From Bacteroidota bacterium (GTDB taxonomy: Bacteria > Bacteroidota > Bacteroidia > Chitinophagales > JADJOU01): a stretch of DNA of 64,000 bases. The position numbers and the translations under genes were made by a program. The stretch covers positions 149,361 through 213,360 of the forward strand of contig JADJOU010000008.1 in NCBI GenBank assembly GCA_016713645.1. Reading direction: 5' to 3'. Positions 26,553 through 36,013 of this stretch are shown piece after piece; positions within the stretch are counted from its first letter, which is position 1, and each line of letters starts with the position of its first letter. A model generated the notes under the pieces. The model worked only from the letters and a program-made list of their open reading frames with translations. It was not told the origin of the DNA and searched no databases.

Positions 26553-27197
26553 ATGAAGTTGTGGGTGGTTGCCTTTCTTTTATCTTATTCGACAATGCAA
26601 AGTCAGGTCTTTACATTTGGACCAAGATTGGGCGTAAATTTTTCAAGCATCAATTTTGATAAATCCTTTGATGTCAGCGGTGTGCCGTATAGAATTAAAA
26701 CAAAGGACGCAAAGATTGGTTTAGTGACAGGCGCTTTTTTTAGGTTTAAAGTCAAAAACTTCTTATTGATGCCTGAAGTGCTATTTGTTCAGGATAGAGC
26801 AAATTTTACTTTTTACAATTCTCTCGATAGCGAAGTGCAGCAGATACAATTCAATAGAATCGATTTCCCATTGAGCCTAGGATATAGATTTGGGAAAAGC
26901 CTGAGATTGAGTGCTGGAGTTGTGGGGGGGCTTATTTTAAAGAACGATATAGAAGGGCTGACTTCGACCGTTAAGTATGTTTCAAAATTGAGCACGTCAG
27001 ATTTAATGTGGAATTGGCAGATGGGAATAGGGTTTGATATACGCAAAAGGGTTACAGTTGATTTTAAATATGAAGGGAATTTGGGCGTCTACCAAAACGA
27101 TATGGAGTTTTTAGGACAAAATGTTCAGTTTGCGCAGCGGAAGAATACCGTCCAAATTACATTGGGCATAGCATTAATACCATTTAAAAAATTATAA
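26553..27197 (+). CDS. Outer-membrane beta-barrel protein (porin/PorT-like fold)
   Basis: 214 residues. A signal peptide (LWVVAFLLSYSTMQSQ) precedes FGPRLGVNFSSINFD, the usual opening strand of the Bacteroidota outer-membrane beta-barrel family. Later strands alternate hydrophobic and polar residues (AFFRFKVKNFLLMPEVLFVQ, FPLSLGYRF, LRLSAGVVGGLIL, GIGFDIRKRVTVDFKYEG), and the protein ends in a strand (TVQITLGIALIPF). Function beyond membrane residence is unknown. It lies one base from the lipoprotein gene, so the two very likely act together. A 7-G run occurs at 26924-26930. Confidence 0.75.
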   Translation: MKLWVVAFLLSYSTMQSQVFTFGPRLGVNFSSINFDKSFDVSGVPYRIKTKDAKIGLVTGAFFRFKVKNFLLMPEVLFVQDRANFTFYNSLDSEVQQIQFNRIDFPLSLGYRFGKSLRLSAGVVGGLILKNDIEGLTSTVKYVSKLSTSDLMWNWQMGIGFDIRKRVTVDFKYEGNLGVYQNDMEFLGQNVQFAQRKNTVQITLGIALIPFKKL

Positions 27198-27198
27198 A

Positions 27199-27729
27199 AT
27201 GAAATTGAAAATTACAACAGCGATTGCTTTAGCGATGTTGATTACATCATGCGCGAATCTTGTTCCATTATCTACTGCTTTGATTGAAAAGAATAAATGG
27301 ACGAAAGATGACATGAAGAAAATTCAATACTACACATCGAGTGATATCACTTTACAGAAAGTGTCAAACTCTGGCGGATCAAATATCGAAGGTGGCGTCA
27401 TTAAAGTGGAGAGCAACAAGTCTGTATCTGAAGTTTCCATAAAGCAAAACACAAAAGGCGTAGCGGTTGGTTTTCCCAATGACAATGTCGCTGTGAGCTT
27501 TGAAAAAGACGATAATCACTTCTTGACATTTGGAGCAAATCCCGATAGAAATGGATACTTTGTATTATTGGGAACAGATTGGAAAGATAGAATTGGCAAA
27601 GTTACCTATAACGGCGAAAAGTACTTTTCTTCGCCAGAAAGTCGCGATGTGATTTTGTTGATCAATATGAAAAAAATTAAAAAATTGCAGATTGATCAGA
27701 GAACGGCAGGGGGTAGAGAGATCAAGTAA
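27199..27729 (+). CDS. Putative lipoprotein of unknown function
   Basis: 176 residues. The leader ITTAIALAMLITSCANLVPLS is a lipobox with acylated Cys ~18. The rest is mostly beta-strand with a WTKDDMKKIQYYTSSDITL opening seen in uncharacterised Bacteroidota lipoproteins, and ends in basic IKKLQIDQRTAGG. No catalytic motif. It starts one base after the barrel gene stops, so it is translationally coupled to it. Confidence 0.65.
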   Translation: MKLKITTAIALAMLITSCANLVPLSTALIEKNKWTKDDMKKIQYYTSSDITLQKVSNSGGSNIEGGVIKVESNKSVSEVSIKQNTKGVAVGFPNDNVAVSFEKDDNHFLTFGANPDRNGYFVLLGTDWKDRIGKVTYNGEKYFSSPESRDVILLINMKKIKKLQIDQRTAGGREIK

Positions 27730-27787
27730 AGGGGAAATTATAATTGTTTATTGTTAAGGAAAGAAATGCATAATTGACTCTTTTCTA

Positions 27788-27795
27788 TATCTTTG
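27788..27795 (+). promoter_or_regulatory. Candidate -7 element for the beta-helix gene
   Basis: TATCTTTG, exact match to TAnnTTTG, 15 bases before the ATG at 27811. A TTG at 27774-27776 is too close (11 bases) to be a normal -33 element. Confidence 0.4.
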
Positions 27796-27810
27796 CGTAA
27801 AAATTTACCC

Positions 27811-28842
27811 ATGAATAAAATTTATACGCTAATTCTTTTTCTCTTATCAAGTATTCTAAGTTATGCCACTGTAAGAACGGTGAATAACAACAACCCATCT
27901 CCAGGCCAATATGCAACTATTCAGTCTGCACACAATGCCTCCGCAGCGGGAGATACCATCTATATCAGCGGAACTTTCTTTAATTATGGCGGCTTGACCG
28001 TTTCTAAGCGATTAGTGATTATAGGTACAGGTCACAATCCTCAAAAGCAAGTCCCATTGGTGAGTCAAATCGATTGGATAACCTTTACAAATGCTGCTGC
28101 TAAGAACACGCGTATTTATGGATTGAATTTGTATGGCATAAACTCTTCTGTCAATGATGTGGATAGCATCTATATTGAGCGTTGTAAGTTTAGACATCGA
28201 ATTGAGCTTCATACAATTTCAAATTGCAGCCATTGGTATATTCAAGGAAATTATTTTGAAAGAAATGACGGAACGTCTAATATATATTTAGGCAATAATT
28301 CTCATAATTGGTTTGTGATTAGGAATAATGTATTTAATGGGACATTACAAGATTTGAATTATAATCAAAATTCAGACATATATGTTTTGAATAATATTTT
28401 TTTATACTCGGGTAGTGCTATGATGGCAAATATGTATGGGATATTTTTTTATAATAATATATTTTATAGAGCTTCACCAAGCGCAAACACGGTTGGATGT
28501 GTATGGCAAAATAATCTATCCTATCAATGTGCAAATAATAGCTTTCCTGCAGGAGCAAATAATACAGGAAACTTAGCCAATACCGATCCTCAATTTGTGA
28601 ATTTTCCAATTGCTGGTGCTTATTTTAACTATGCCTATAATTTCAATCTGCAATCAGGTTCACCTGCTAAGAACACAGGAAATGACGGAAAGGACATTGG
28701 TGTCACAGGCGGGGATATTTATTTTGAGCAAAATGGAATTCCATCTATTCCGCAGATTAGAGAGTTCAATATAACCTCCAATAATAATATCGCACCAGGC
28801 GGGAGCCTTCAAATCAATATCAAATCGACGATTAAGAAATAA
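27811..28842 (+). CDS. Secreted right-handed parallel beta-helix protein
   Basis: 343 residues from the ATG at 27811; an open extension to a TTG at 27793 overlaps the -7 box and is rejected. A signal peptide (IYTLILFLLSSILSYA) precedes TVRTVNNNNPSPGQYATIQSAHNASAAGDTIYI, the usual entry to pectate-lyase-like helices, then repeated turns of the WYIQGNYFERN / WFVIRNNVFNG / IYVLNNIFLYS type. No catalytic residues of polysaccharide lyases were recognised and there is no T9SS tail, so it may be periplasmic or exported by another route. It shares direction and 27-base spacing with the next gene. Confidence 0.75.
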   Translation: MNKIYTLILFLLSSILSYATVRTVNNNNPSPGQYATIQSAHNASAAGDTIYISGTFFNYGGLTVSKRLVIIGTGHNPQKQVPLVSQIDWITFTNAAAKNTRIYGLNLYGINSSVNDVDSIYIERCKFRHRIELHTISNCSHWYIQGNYFERNDGTSNIYLGNNSHNWFVIRNNVFNGTLQDLNYNQNSDIYVLNNIFLYSGSAMMANMYGIFFYNNIFYRASPSANTVGCVWQNNLSYQCANNSFPAGANNTGNLANTDPQFVNFPIAGAYFNYAYNFNLQSGSPAKNTGNDGKDIGVTGGDIYFEQNGIPSIPQIREFNITSNNNIAPGGSLQINIKSTIKK

Positions 28843-28869
28843 TTGTTTTGAAATGACTCTCCGTCGACA

Positions 28870-31746
28870 ATGAGAAAAGTTAATTTTTTATTACTGCTCG
28901 CTTTCCTTTCTATCAACTGTTTTTCTCAAAAAAAATTGGTGATGGCGGAGTACTTTATAGATATTGATCCAGGGGTAAACAATGGGACAAAAATTGGATT
29001 TAGCGTTTTTTCTGATTCAATAAATTTAGATACTAGCATCATTATTCCCGCTAATTTGCCGAGAGGCATTCACTTTTTATATGTTAGAGTTAAGGATTCA
29101 ACAGGTGTTTGGGGGATTCCTTTTGCACGTTCTTTCTATTCTGCCGATACGGCAATTCTGAGTCGTGGAGAATATTTTTTCGATAATGACCCAGGCATTG
29201 GAAATGGAATTCCTTTTGTCATTACAAATCCATCTGATAGCATTAATCAATCTTTTACCGTAAATATCCCGAATAATTTCCCGCATGGCATGCATTCGCT
29301 TTATGCTAGGGTCAAAACGTCGGATGGTGTTTGGGGCTTGACAGATCGAAAAGATTTTTTTAATAATGGGCTTTCTGCACAGGAAGGAGCAGAGTATTTC
29401 TATGATACAGACCCAGGCGTGGGGAATGGATTCCCTTTGAATTTGGCTTCGCCGTCAGATTCAATAAATGATAGCTTCAATATTATCACCCCAATTAATT
29501 TAACCAATGGAATGCATAGCTTATTTATTCGCACGCGAACAGCGAGTGGTTTATGGAGCATTCCGAGTCGGCAAGATTTTTATACTTATTTAGGAGCCAC
29601 CATTCAAATGGCGGAGTACTTTTACGACAATGATCCTGGTGTAGGCAACGGATTTCCGCTGTCGTTAGGCACAAGCAGTGATTCTACGAATGATTCTTTT
29701 TCAATTGCAATTCCTATAAATATGCCCAATGGATTGCATCGCTTATATGTTCGAACACGCACATCTGGCGGCTTGTGGAGTCTTCCCGACAGGAAAGATT
29801 TTTTTGTATTTGCTGGATCGCCAATGACTAAAGCAGAATATTTTTTCGATAATGACCCAGGGCAAGGGATGGGAATTCCACTGACTTATTCAAATACTGG
29901 GGATTCAATTTCAGAGAGTTTTACAATTAGTACACCAAATAATATGAATAATGGGTTGCATCGCTTATATATTCGAAGTATGACCCAAGAGGGTTTGTGG
30001 AGTTTGACAGAGAAAAGAGATTTCTATGTGTTTGAAGGAAAACTAGTGGGCGGGGAATACTTTTTCGATATTGATTCAGGGATAGGAACCGGTGTCCCTT
30101 TTGCAATGGATACATTTATTGACAGTGTCAATCAAAATCTAAGTATTAGCACAAACGGTTTGGTGCCTGGATGGCATACGCTTTATGTTCGGGCAAAAGA
30201 TGAATTTGGCGTTTATTCGCATTATAATGCATCGATGTTTTTTATAAGACCAAGAATTGTTAAAGCAGAATATTATATAGATAATGATCCAGGAGTAGGC
30301 AATGGAATTCCAATTCAATGGACTGTTTCAAATGATTCCATCAATATCGACACCGCTATTATTCCGAATTGCACATACAATGGACAGCATTTATTCTGTT
30401 TGCGAACTATGAGTGAATTGGGTATTTGGAGTTTGGTCGAAGTGGATACTTTTTTTATAAGCGGTTATATTGGCAAAGGGCATATTCTTCCCGGCCCAGG
30501 TCCAGATAGCACTCCCGTTAAATTGATTGGATTGGCTGGTGCTGGCAATTCTTATTTATTTAAAAATTTAACGACAAATTCAACTTGGAAATCCAATCCA
30601 TATTTTGCAATTCCAAATGGGAGTACTTCTATTTTCTTAATCAAAGATACACTTGGATGCACGCTTTCTGACACTATTTCAGCGCTTCCAAAGCCTCCTG
30701 GACTCTCAACAACAGGAGGAACCGCAAAAGTAGTTCTAAGTGGATATAATAATTATGTTTATTTCTTGGATAGCATGGGCAATTGTTTAGGCGCCATCAA
30801 TGACTTCGGAAATAACCTTGATACTATTACAATGTCATCATTAGTATACAACAATTCTATTCGATATACTCCTGCGACTTTAGATTCATTCCCTTATTTA
30901 AATAGAAATTGGAAAATCAGTTCTTCGACACCAAGTGTAGCTTTAAGAGGATTGCAACTGCCATATACCCGAAAGGAATTCGACACATTAGATGTTTACG
31001 AGAATTCAATTTCGAATAATATGAATCAGCTTCGTGTGAATCGCTATAGTGGGGTGAATGAAAATTTGTCCATCATGGATAATGATACATTAGATGTAAA
31101 TTATCATTACGTAAATACTCCGCTTGTAAAGACTTTCAAGGCACCGAATGAATTTGTGTTGGAATTTCCAAGTTGGTCGTTTAGCGAATATTATATTTCT
31201 GGGAATACAAGTTTAGGAAGTTTATTACCTGTTGAATTGCTTTCGTTCGAGGCCAATAAATTGGGTAGCGAAAGAATTGAAGTGAATTGGTCGACGTCCT
31301 CAGAATTTAATGTTTCACATTTTGAAGTCGAGCGCAGTTATGATGGGATGCATTATGAAAAAGTGGGCGAGCGCAGTGCTACGAATACCAAAGAGTTGAA
31401 GCATTATCAAATATTTGATACACGGGAGAATGGTGCACTTGTTCTGTATTATAGACTTCGCATGATAGATTTGGACCAAACTGTCGAGTATAGCAAAGCA
31501 ATTCGCCTCTTCTTCAACGAAAATGGGAAATGTATTGTATTCCCTAATCCAACCTCTGAAAGATTAAGTGTTCAGTCAACTTCCAAAGTGGAAAGGGTGG
31601 AAATATTTGATGTATTGGGGAGATTGACATTTTCTTCGAAAGAGAGCAAGAGTATATATATTGCTAGTTTGTCTGGGGGTAAATATTTTGTACATGTACA
31701 AACAACTCAGGGCATGGAAGTAATTCCAATTGTTGTGGTCAAGTAA
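28870..31746 (+). CDS. Secreted EYFxDxDPG-repeat protein with T9SS sorting domain
   Basis: 958 residues. Signal peptide (FLLLLAFLSINCFSQ), then seven ~75-residue repeats (residues ~25-537), an Ig-like stretch (~540-640), a beta-rich domain (~640-785), the LPVELLSFEANKLGSERIEVNWSTSSE FN3-like module and a type A sorting tail (CIVFPNPTSERLSV ... LSGGKYFVHVQTT ... IPIVVVK). The repeat core EYFfDnDPGvGnG has evenly spaced Asp and Gly like a calcium-binding loop, but that is inference. I do not know a named family for this repeat. Probably cell-surface anchored. Confidence 0.8.
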   Translation: MRKVNFLLLLAFLSINCFSQKKLVMAEYFIDIDPGVNNGTKIGFSVFSDSINLDTSIIIPANLPRGIHFLYVRVKDSTGVWGIPFARSFYSADTAILSRGEYFFDNDPGIGNGIPFVITNPSDSINQSFTVNIPNNFPHGMHSLYARVKTSDGVWGLTDRKDFFNNGLSAQEGAEYFYDTDPGVGNGFPLNLASPSDSINDSFNIITPINLTNGMHSLFIRTRTASGLWSIPSRQDFYTYLGATIQMAEYFYDNDPGVGNGFPLSLGTSSDSTNDSFSIAIPINMPNGLHRLYVRTRTSGGLWSLPDRKDFFVFAGSPMTKAEYFFDNDPGQGMGIPLTYSNTGDSISESFTISTPNNMNNGLHRLYIRSMTQEGLWSLTEKRDFYVFEGKLVGGEYFFDIDSGIGTGVPFAMDTFIDSVNQNLSISTNGLVPGWHTLYVRAKDEFGVYSHYNASMFFIRPRIVKAEYYIDNDPGVGNGIPIQWTVSNDSINIDTAIIPNCTYNGQHLFCLRTMSELGIWSLVEVDTFFISGYIGKGHILPGPGPDSTPVKLIGLAGAGNSYLFKNLTTNSTWKSNPYFAIPNGSTSIFLIKDTLGCTLSDTISALPKPPGLSTTGGTAKVVLSGYNNYVYFLDSMGNCLGAINDFGNNLDTITMSSLVYNNSIRYTPATLDSFPYLNRNWKISSSTPSVALRGLQLPYTRKEFDTLDVYENSISNNMNQLRVNRYSGVNENLSIMDNDTLDVNYHYVNTPLVKTFKAPNEFVLEFPSWSFSEYYISGNTSLGSLLPVELLSFEANKLGSERIEVNWSTSSEFNVSHFEVERSYDGMHYEKVGERSATNTKELKHYQIFDTRENGALVLYYRLRMIDLDQTVEYSKAIRLFFNENGKCIVFPNPTSERLSVQSTSKVERVEIFDVLGRLTFSSKESKSIYIASLSGGKYFVHVQTTQGMEVIPIVVVK
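28942..30480 (+). repeat. Seven tandem ~75-residue EYFxDxDPG protein repeats
   Basis: Repeats begin at about 28942, 29167, 29392, 29608, 29833, 30049 and 30262. Each has EYF-x-D-x-DPG-x-G-x-G near its start, a DSxN motif ~12 residues on, then a GxHxLYvR strand and a GlWs..xxxF end. Repeats 3, 4 and 5 are the most alike; 1, 6 and 7 the most diverged. Confidence 0.85.
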
Positions 31747-31748
31747 TA

Positions 31749-34616
31749 TTAACTCAACAAAAACTCAAAATCTTCTTCTGTCATATGCTTGATGATGCTA
31801 TCATTTTCGGAGATCAATTCATCTGAAATGGCTTCTTTTCTAGATTGAATTTGTAGAATTTTCTCTTCAATAGAATCTTTGCAAATCAATCGATACGCAA
31901 AGACTTTTTTTGTTTGTCCAATTCTATGAGTCCTATCTATGGCTTGTCGCTCAATAGCAGTGTTCCACCATGGATCCATAAGGAATACATAGTCGGCAGC
32001 GGTAAGTGTTATTCCTGAATTTCCAGTTTGAATAGTCATTAGAAATACTCTTTCGAGACTGTCTTCTTTTTGAAATTTCTCCACCATATTCATCCGCTCT
32101 TTTAAATCGATATCGCCATCAAAATGGAAGAAGGGGATATTGTTCTCTTGGAAGCGCTTGGCCAGATTATTCAGCGGCTGCTTAAATTGTGAGAAGATGA
32201 GCACTTTATTGGCCGATAGATTATTGCTTATTTCATCAATAAGAAATTCTTCTTTCATGGATTCGATTGGCGTAGATTGATCTCCTTCGACAATGCTCGG
32301 ACTGCTGCAGTATTGGCGGAGTTTCATTATGCCGTGCATGACGGATAACTTGCTTTTGCTCAATCCCTCACTTTTAATTTGCAGAAATAGGGAAGATTTT
32401 ATGGTGGATTTTAGTAAATCATAACCATCTCTTTGGCTTTGATTCATCTCAATGTATTGCACGATTTCAGTCTTAGCAGGGAGGTCTTTTTCAACTTGAC
32501 TCTTTGTTCTTCTCAAAACAAAAAATTGAATATGGCGCTGCAACAATTCAATCTTATGTTTGTTCTTATCTCTATCAATGGGCGTTGCATATTCTCGTTT
32601 AAAGAATTCTGGATTGCCTAGATAGCCGGGCAAGAGATAATTCAATTGTGCGTACAGATCAAAGGTATTATTGGTAATCGGTGTGCCACTTAAGGCAATT
32701 TTATTTTTTGCATGAATTTTATATACGGCTTGTGTAGTGAGGGCATGAATATTTTTAATTGCATGGCTCTCGTCAATCACGAAAGTATCCCAAGGAATGG
32801 TGCTGAATTTTTCAATATCGGCGCGCAGCGTGCCATAGGGAATGACAATGATTTGATATTCATTTTGGAATACGGCATTTAAGTTTCTACTAGCACCTCG
32901 ATAAACAATAGATTTGGCTGAAGGCAAAAATTTGTTTAACTCATTTTCCCAATTGTATACAAGCGAAGCTGGACAGGCGATGAGCATTTTTGCATCTGCT
33001 TGTTGATCAATTCTGCTGGCGAGAAAGGCAATCGTTTGAATTGTTTTTCCAAGCCCCATATCATCTGATAAGCAAGCCCCAGCGCCAATTTCAGCGAGTA
33101 GTGACAACCATTCAAATCCTTTTTGTTGGTATGGTCGCAAGGTGGTTTGGAGCAAAGTAGATGTTTTATATGCTTGGCTCTCTTCGTCTTGATAGATGCG
33201 CAATTTTTCCCACCAGCTTGATTCAATAGCGAATTTGAAAGGCTGCAGTGAAGTTTGTTTGTGCTCGCTGAGCAATAGCCATTTAGCAATGGTCACCGCA
33301 TCTTCTTGAATGAATCCATGTCGTAGGATTTGTTCATAAGAGGCTAACCATTCATCATCCAATACGCCAATAGAACCATCTCTAAGCGCAATGGTTTTTT
33401 CTTCTCTCCATATTGATTTTTGAAGGTCTTTTAATTTGATTTGCTCTTTCCCAAAATAGCATTTTAAGGTGAATACGAGGGTATTGTCAATTTCTTTTAT
33501 CTCACTGACGATAGACTCAATTTTATGATGGGAATATTTGAATTTTTTGAGAAAATCTAATCCAATGATTTCACAATCTTTGTCGAGCATCGATGTGTAG
33601 AAATGATAGAACCAGTTTTTTTTCTCTGCATCTGCATAAGAGAGAAAGAAACCGTGCATCTGCTGTCTAAAGTTTGGATGCTGTGCGCGCATGAATTGAA
33701 GAAACTCCTCTTCTATGGCTCGATTTCTCTTAATTGTGAATAATTGGTCGTCAATTGTGACAGTATGTTCTTCTTTGTATGGCCCTTCGACTTGAACATC
33801 GCCATATTTCCACATGGGGCTCAGCATGAGGAACTCGCCACTTTGAATCTCGCTGAGCAGGATACAATTGGTGGGCGGGATATCGATGATGGTCGATTGA
33901 ATGAGGTTATTGGTATTTACTAGGTAATTTTGTTGTTCAAGTTTCTTGACTATTTGATTATTGAATTTGACAATATCATTTTCAATTGCTTTAAAGTCTA
34001 TATTGTCGAGCCATTCTAGTGTTTGGTAATCAGCGTATTTCAACAGGAAATAATTATTTCCACTTCTCAAAAGAAAATGAAAGCGCTCGAAGTGTTCAAG
34101 CGGAATTTGTTCAAGCGGAAATTTAATATGGGTCTGTAAATAATACGTTCCATCTTCTCTTATTAATAGCGAGAATTGAAGCTGAGATTGGGATTGGATA
34201 AAATTGCATGAACAGGTTAATTTCCGCTGAGTCTCTTGATTGAGAATGGTATGTATTATCTTAAATTCTCCTAATGTAGAAAACAACTGGGGGAGCGATT
34301 CAGCGATATTTCTCAATGTAAATCGCTTGATGTATTTATCTATATCGGTGCCAAGCCGCTGTGCTTTGTGATTTTTGTTAGCTTCCGTTGCAAGTGATTG
34401 AATGCTTTCTGAGGTGAAATTTCTCCAAGCAGACGGAAATTTCAATGCAAATCGTTTGGAAAAATCAGATAAATGGTGGTTGTTTAATTCATATAATTGG
34501 TAATCAGAAAACTTATTTTCTTTGACAACTAGAATTTTCAACCAATCTTGAAGCGTATCGATTGAATGGGGATCGATATAGAGCGCAATTTTAGGTGGAA
34601 TGGTTGATTTGGCCAT
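31749..34616 (-). CDS. SNF2-family DNA-dependent ATPase/helicase
   Basis: 955 residues. The C-terminal ~480 residues are a full SNF2 motor: Walker A SDDMGLGKTIQTIAFLA, motif II DESH (VIDESHAIKN), SGTPITNN, VLIFSQFKQPL, TLTAADYVFLMDPWWN and QAIDRTHRIGQTKKV. The N-terminal half (~1-470) has no recognised domain; family relatives often have a SWIM zinc finger here, but no CxC...CxH was seen. It acts on DNA or DNA-protein complexes in the cytoplasm; exact role unknown. Two bases separate its stop from that of the convergent repeat-protein gene. Confidence 0.9.
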   Translation of the reverse strand: MAKSTIPPKIALYIDPHSIDTLQDWLKILVVKENKFSDYQLYELNNHHLSDFSKRFALKFPSAWRNFTSESIQSLATEANKNHKAQRLGTDIDKYIKRFTLRNIAESLPQLFSTLGEFKIIHTILNQETQRKLTCSCNFIQSQSQLQFSLLIREDGTYYLQTHIKFPLEQIPLEHFERFHFLLRSGNNYFLLKYADYQTLEWLDNIDFKAIENDIVKFNNQIVKKLEQQNYLVNTNNLIQSTIIDIPPTNCILLSEIQSGEFLMLSPMWKYGDVQVEGPYKEEHTVTIDDQLFTIKRNRAIEEEFLQFMRAQHPNFRQQMHGFFLSYADAEKKNWFYHFYTSMLDKDCEIIGLDFLKKFKYSHHKIESIVSEIKEIDNTLVFTLKCYFGKEQIKLKDLQKSIWREEKTIALRDGSIGVLDDEWLASYEQILRHGFIQEDAVTIAKWLLLSEHKQTSLQPFKFAIESSWWEKLRIYQDEESQAYKTSTLLQTTLRPYQQKGFEWLSLLAEIGAGACLSDDMGLGKTIQTIAFLASRIDQQADAKMLIACPASLVYNWENELNKFLPSAKSIVYRGASRNLNAVFQNEYQIIVIPYGTLRADIEKFSTIPWDTFVIDESHAIKNIHALTTQAVYKIHAKNKIALSGTPITNNTFDLYAQLNYLLPGYLGNPEFFKREYATPIDRDKNKHKIELLQRHIQFFVLRRTKSQVEKDLPAKTEIVQYIEMNQSQRDGYDLLKSTIKSSLFLQIKSEGLSKSKLSVMHGIMKLRQYCSSPSIVEGDQSTPIESMKEEFLIDEISNNLSANKVLIFSQFKQPLNNLAKRFQENNIPFFHFDGDIDLKERMNMVEKFQKEDSLERVFLMTIQTGNSGITLTAADYVFLMDPWWNTAIERQAIDRTHRIGQTKKVFAYRLICKDSIEEKILQIQSRKEAISDELISENDSIIKHMTEEDFEFLLS

Positions 34617-34687
34617 TGATGAATTCCTGGTTGATGCGAATAAAGCAATAAATTTACTGTTTTTATCTTTGTATTTGGGAGATAGAA

Positions 34688-35188
34688 TTATTTGCAGAGT
34701 TCTTCAATCTCATCGAGATCGATATTCCGCCCAATGATAACACCCTCTTTGTTGACAAGGATATTGTTGGGGATTTCCTCTATGTGATATTTAATAGCGC
34801 TCGGACTTTCCCAACCTTTTAATTCACAAATGTGGTTTGCCCATATCAAACCATCTTTCTCAATAGCTTGCTTCCATTTGTCAATGTCATTGTCTAAAGA
34901 GATAGAGAATATTTCAATGTTAGAATTGTTCTTTTTGTAAAATTCAACAAGGTCTGGATTCATTTTTCTGCAAGGCATGCACCACGAGGCCCAGAAGTCA
35001 ATCAATATGAATTTGTCTTTTATATTAAAAAGAGCAATCTCTTTTCCTTCGGGATTTACACCTATAATGTTCTCTATTTTATATCCCCGCTCTTCCCCTT
35101 TTTCAACTTCAATGGTGGATAAAACGAAGTATGCACATATAATGGCTAGGACAGTAATGAGTGAAATAATTTTCCAACGAGCATTCAT
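34688..35188 (-). CDS. Membrane-anchored TlpA/ResA-like thioredoxin-fold protein
   Basis: 166 residues: one N-terminal membrane helix (IISLITVLAIICAYFVLST), then a thioredoxin fold with DFWASWCMPCRKMNPDLVEF, active-site WCxPC, and the cis-proline loop EIPNNILVNKEGVIIGRN. The fold faces the periplasm and reduces disulfides, for example in cytochrome c maturation, or acts in a general thiol pathway. It begins 5 bases after the GH25 gene, and these two and the DUF5686 gene form a likely operon of envelope functions. Confidence 0.85.
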   Translation of the reverse strand: MNARWKIISLITVLAIICAYFVLSTIEVEKGEERGYKIENIIGVNPEGKEIALFNIKDKFILIDFWASWCMPCRKMNPDLVEFYKKNNSNIEIFSISLDNDIDKWKQAIEKDGLIWANHICELKGWESPSAIKYHIEEIPNNILVNKEGVIIGRNIDLDEIEELCK

Positions 35189-35193
35189 AAGGA

Positions 35194-35865
35194 TTATTTG
35201 ATGCGCAATTTATTCAATTGTTCTGTATTTCCATAGAAACAATTTAAATCGACATAGGATTTAATTCCTTCAATGGACCCTTTTTCACTGTATTGCCAAA
35301 ATTCCCATTTTGCTCCATCTTTGAGTATAGGTGGTGAGTACTGATATGAGGCAATCCACAAAGTATAGTTTCTGAATTTATCAATTAAGTAATCATTGTA
35401 AAAAGATTCATAGGTATAAATGATTGGCCTAACTTTATAGTGATTTTCTAGGGCGATTAAGAATTTTTTTAAATCGCGAACGATGAGTGCCTTATTCACT
35501 CCATCGTCGTATTCAATATCGACGATAGGAGGCAAATCTCCTGGACTGAGATTAACTTGCCGCGTGAAATTTTCAAATTGTTCCGTCCATGGAATATGCG
35601 CTCTGTAGAAATGATAAGATCCTTTAACAATACTTGTTTTGCTACAATCTTCCCAATTATATACAAAGTTTTTGTCTCTTATTCGAGCGCCTTCTGTTGC
35701 CTTAATGATAGCGAAACTTATGCCATCTCTCTCAACGTCATACCAATTAATCGTTCTTTGGTATTTTGACACATCGATGCCGTACACTTGATATTGACGC
35801 CATTTTGGGAAAAATAATGGTGGCTGTTTATACCATAGGTAGCCAATGATTATAATAGCGCACAA
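35194..35865 (-). CDS. GH25-family lysozyme (muramidase), N-terminal start unresolved
   Basis: 223 residues from a TTG at 35865. The glycoside hydrolase 25 core is clear: VYGIDVSKYQRTINW (catalytic-site Asp), FAIIKATEGARIRDKNF, YHFYRA, PPIVDIEYDDG (DxE pair), IIYTYESFYNDYL, LWIASY and WEFWQYSEKGSIEG. The open frame continues upstream without ATG, GTG or TTG to a stop at 36025-36027 and encodes a Lys-rich stretch plus the first half of a membrane helix (LAYSIVFVISVFLL), which looks real. An ATT at 35983-35985, or an A-run frameshift, could explain the missing start. It would hydrolyse peptidoglycan at or near the envelope. Confidence 0.8.
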   Translation of the reverse strand: MCAIIIIGYLWYKQPPLFFPKWRQYQVYGIDVSKYQRTINWYDVERDGISFAIIKATEGARIRDKNFVYNWEDCSKTSIVKGSYHFYRAHIPWTEQFENFTRQVNLSPGDLPPIVDIEYDDGVNKALIVRDLKKFLIALENHYKVRPIIYTYESFYNDYLIDKFRNYTLWIASYQYSPPILKDGAKWEFWQYSEKGSIEGIKSYVDLNCFYGNTEQLNKLRIK

Positions 35866-36013
35866 TAGAAATACAGAGATGACAAAGACTATCGAATAAG
35901 CTAATTTTAATTTTTGGTTAATTTTATTAGCTAGTTTTTTTATTAAACTGGGGGACTTGTTCGATTTTGTATTTCTTTTTTTAATAGGGGATGTTTTTTT
36001 GCAAAAAAATAGA

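Noticed and set aside
27193..27729. Barrel and lipoprotein as a SusC/SusD pair
   Set aside because: The barrel is ~210 residues without a TonB plug and the lipoprotein is ~176 residues without SusD helices; both are far too small.
27774..27795. Full two-part promoter for the beta-helix gene using TTG at 27774
   Set aside because: The spacing of 11 bases is far from the usual 17-23; only the -7 box is kept.
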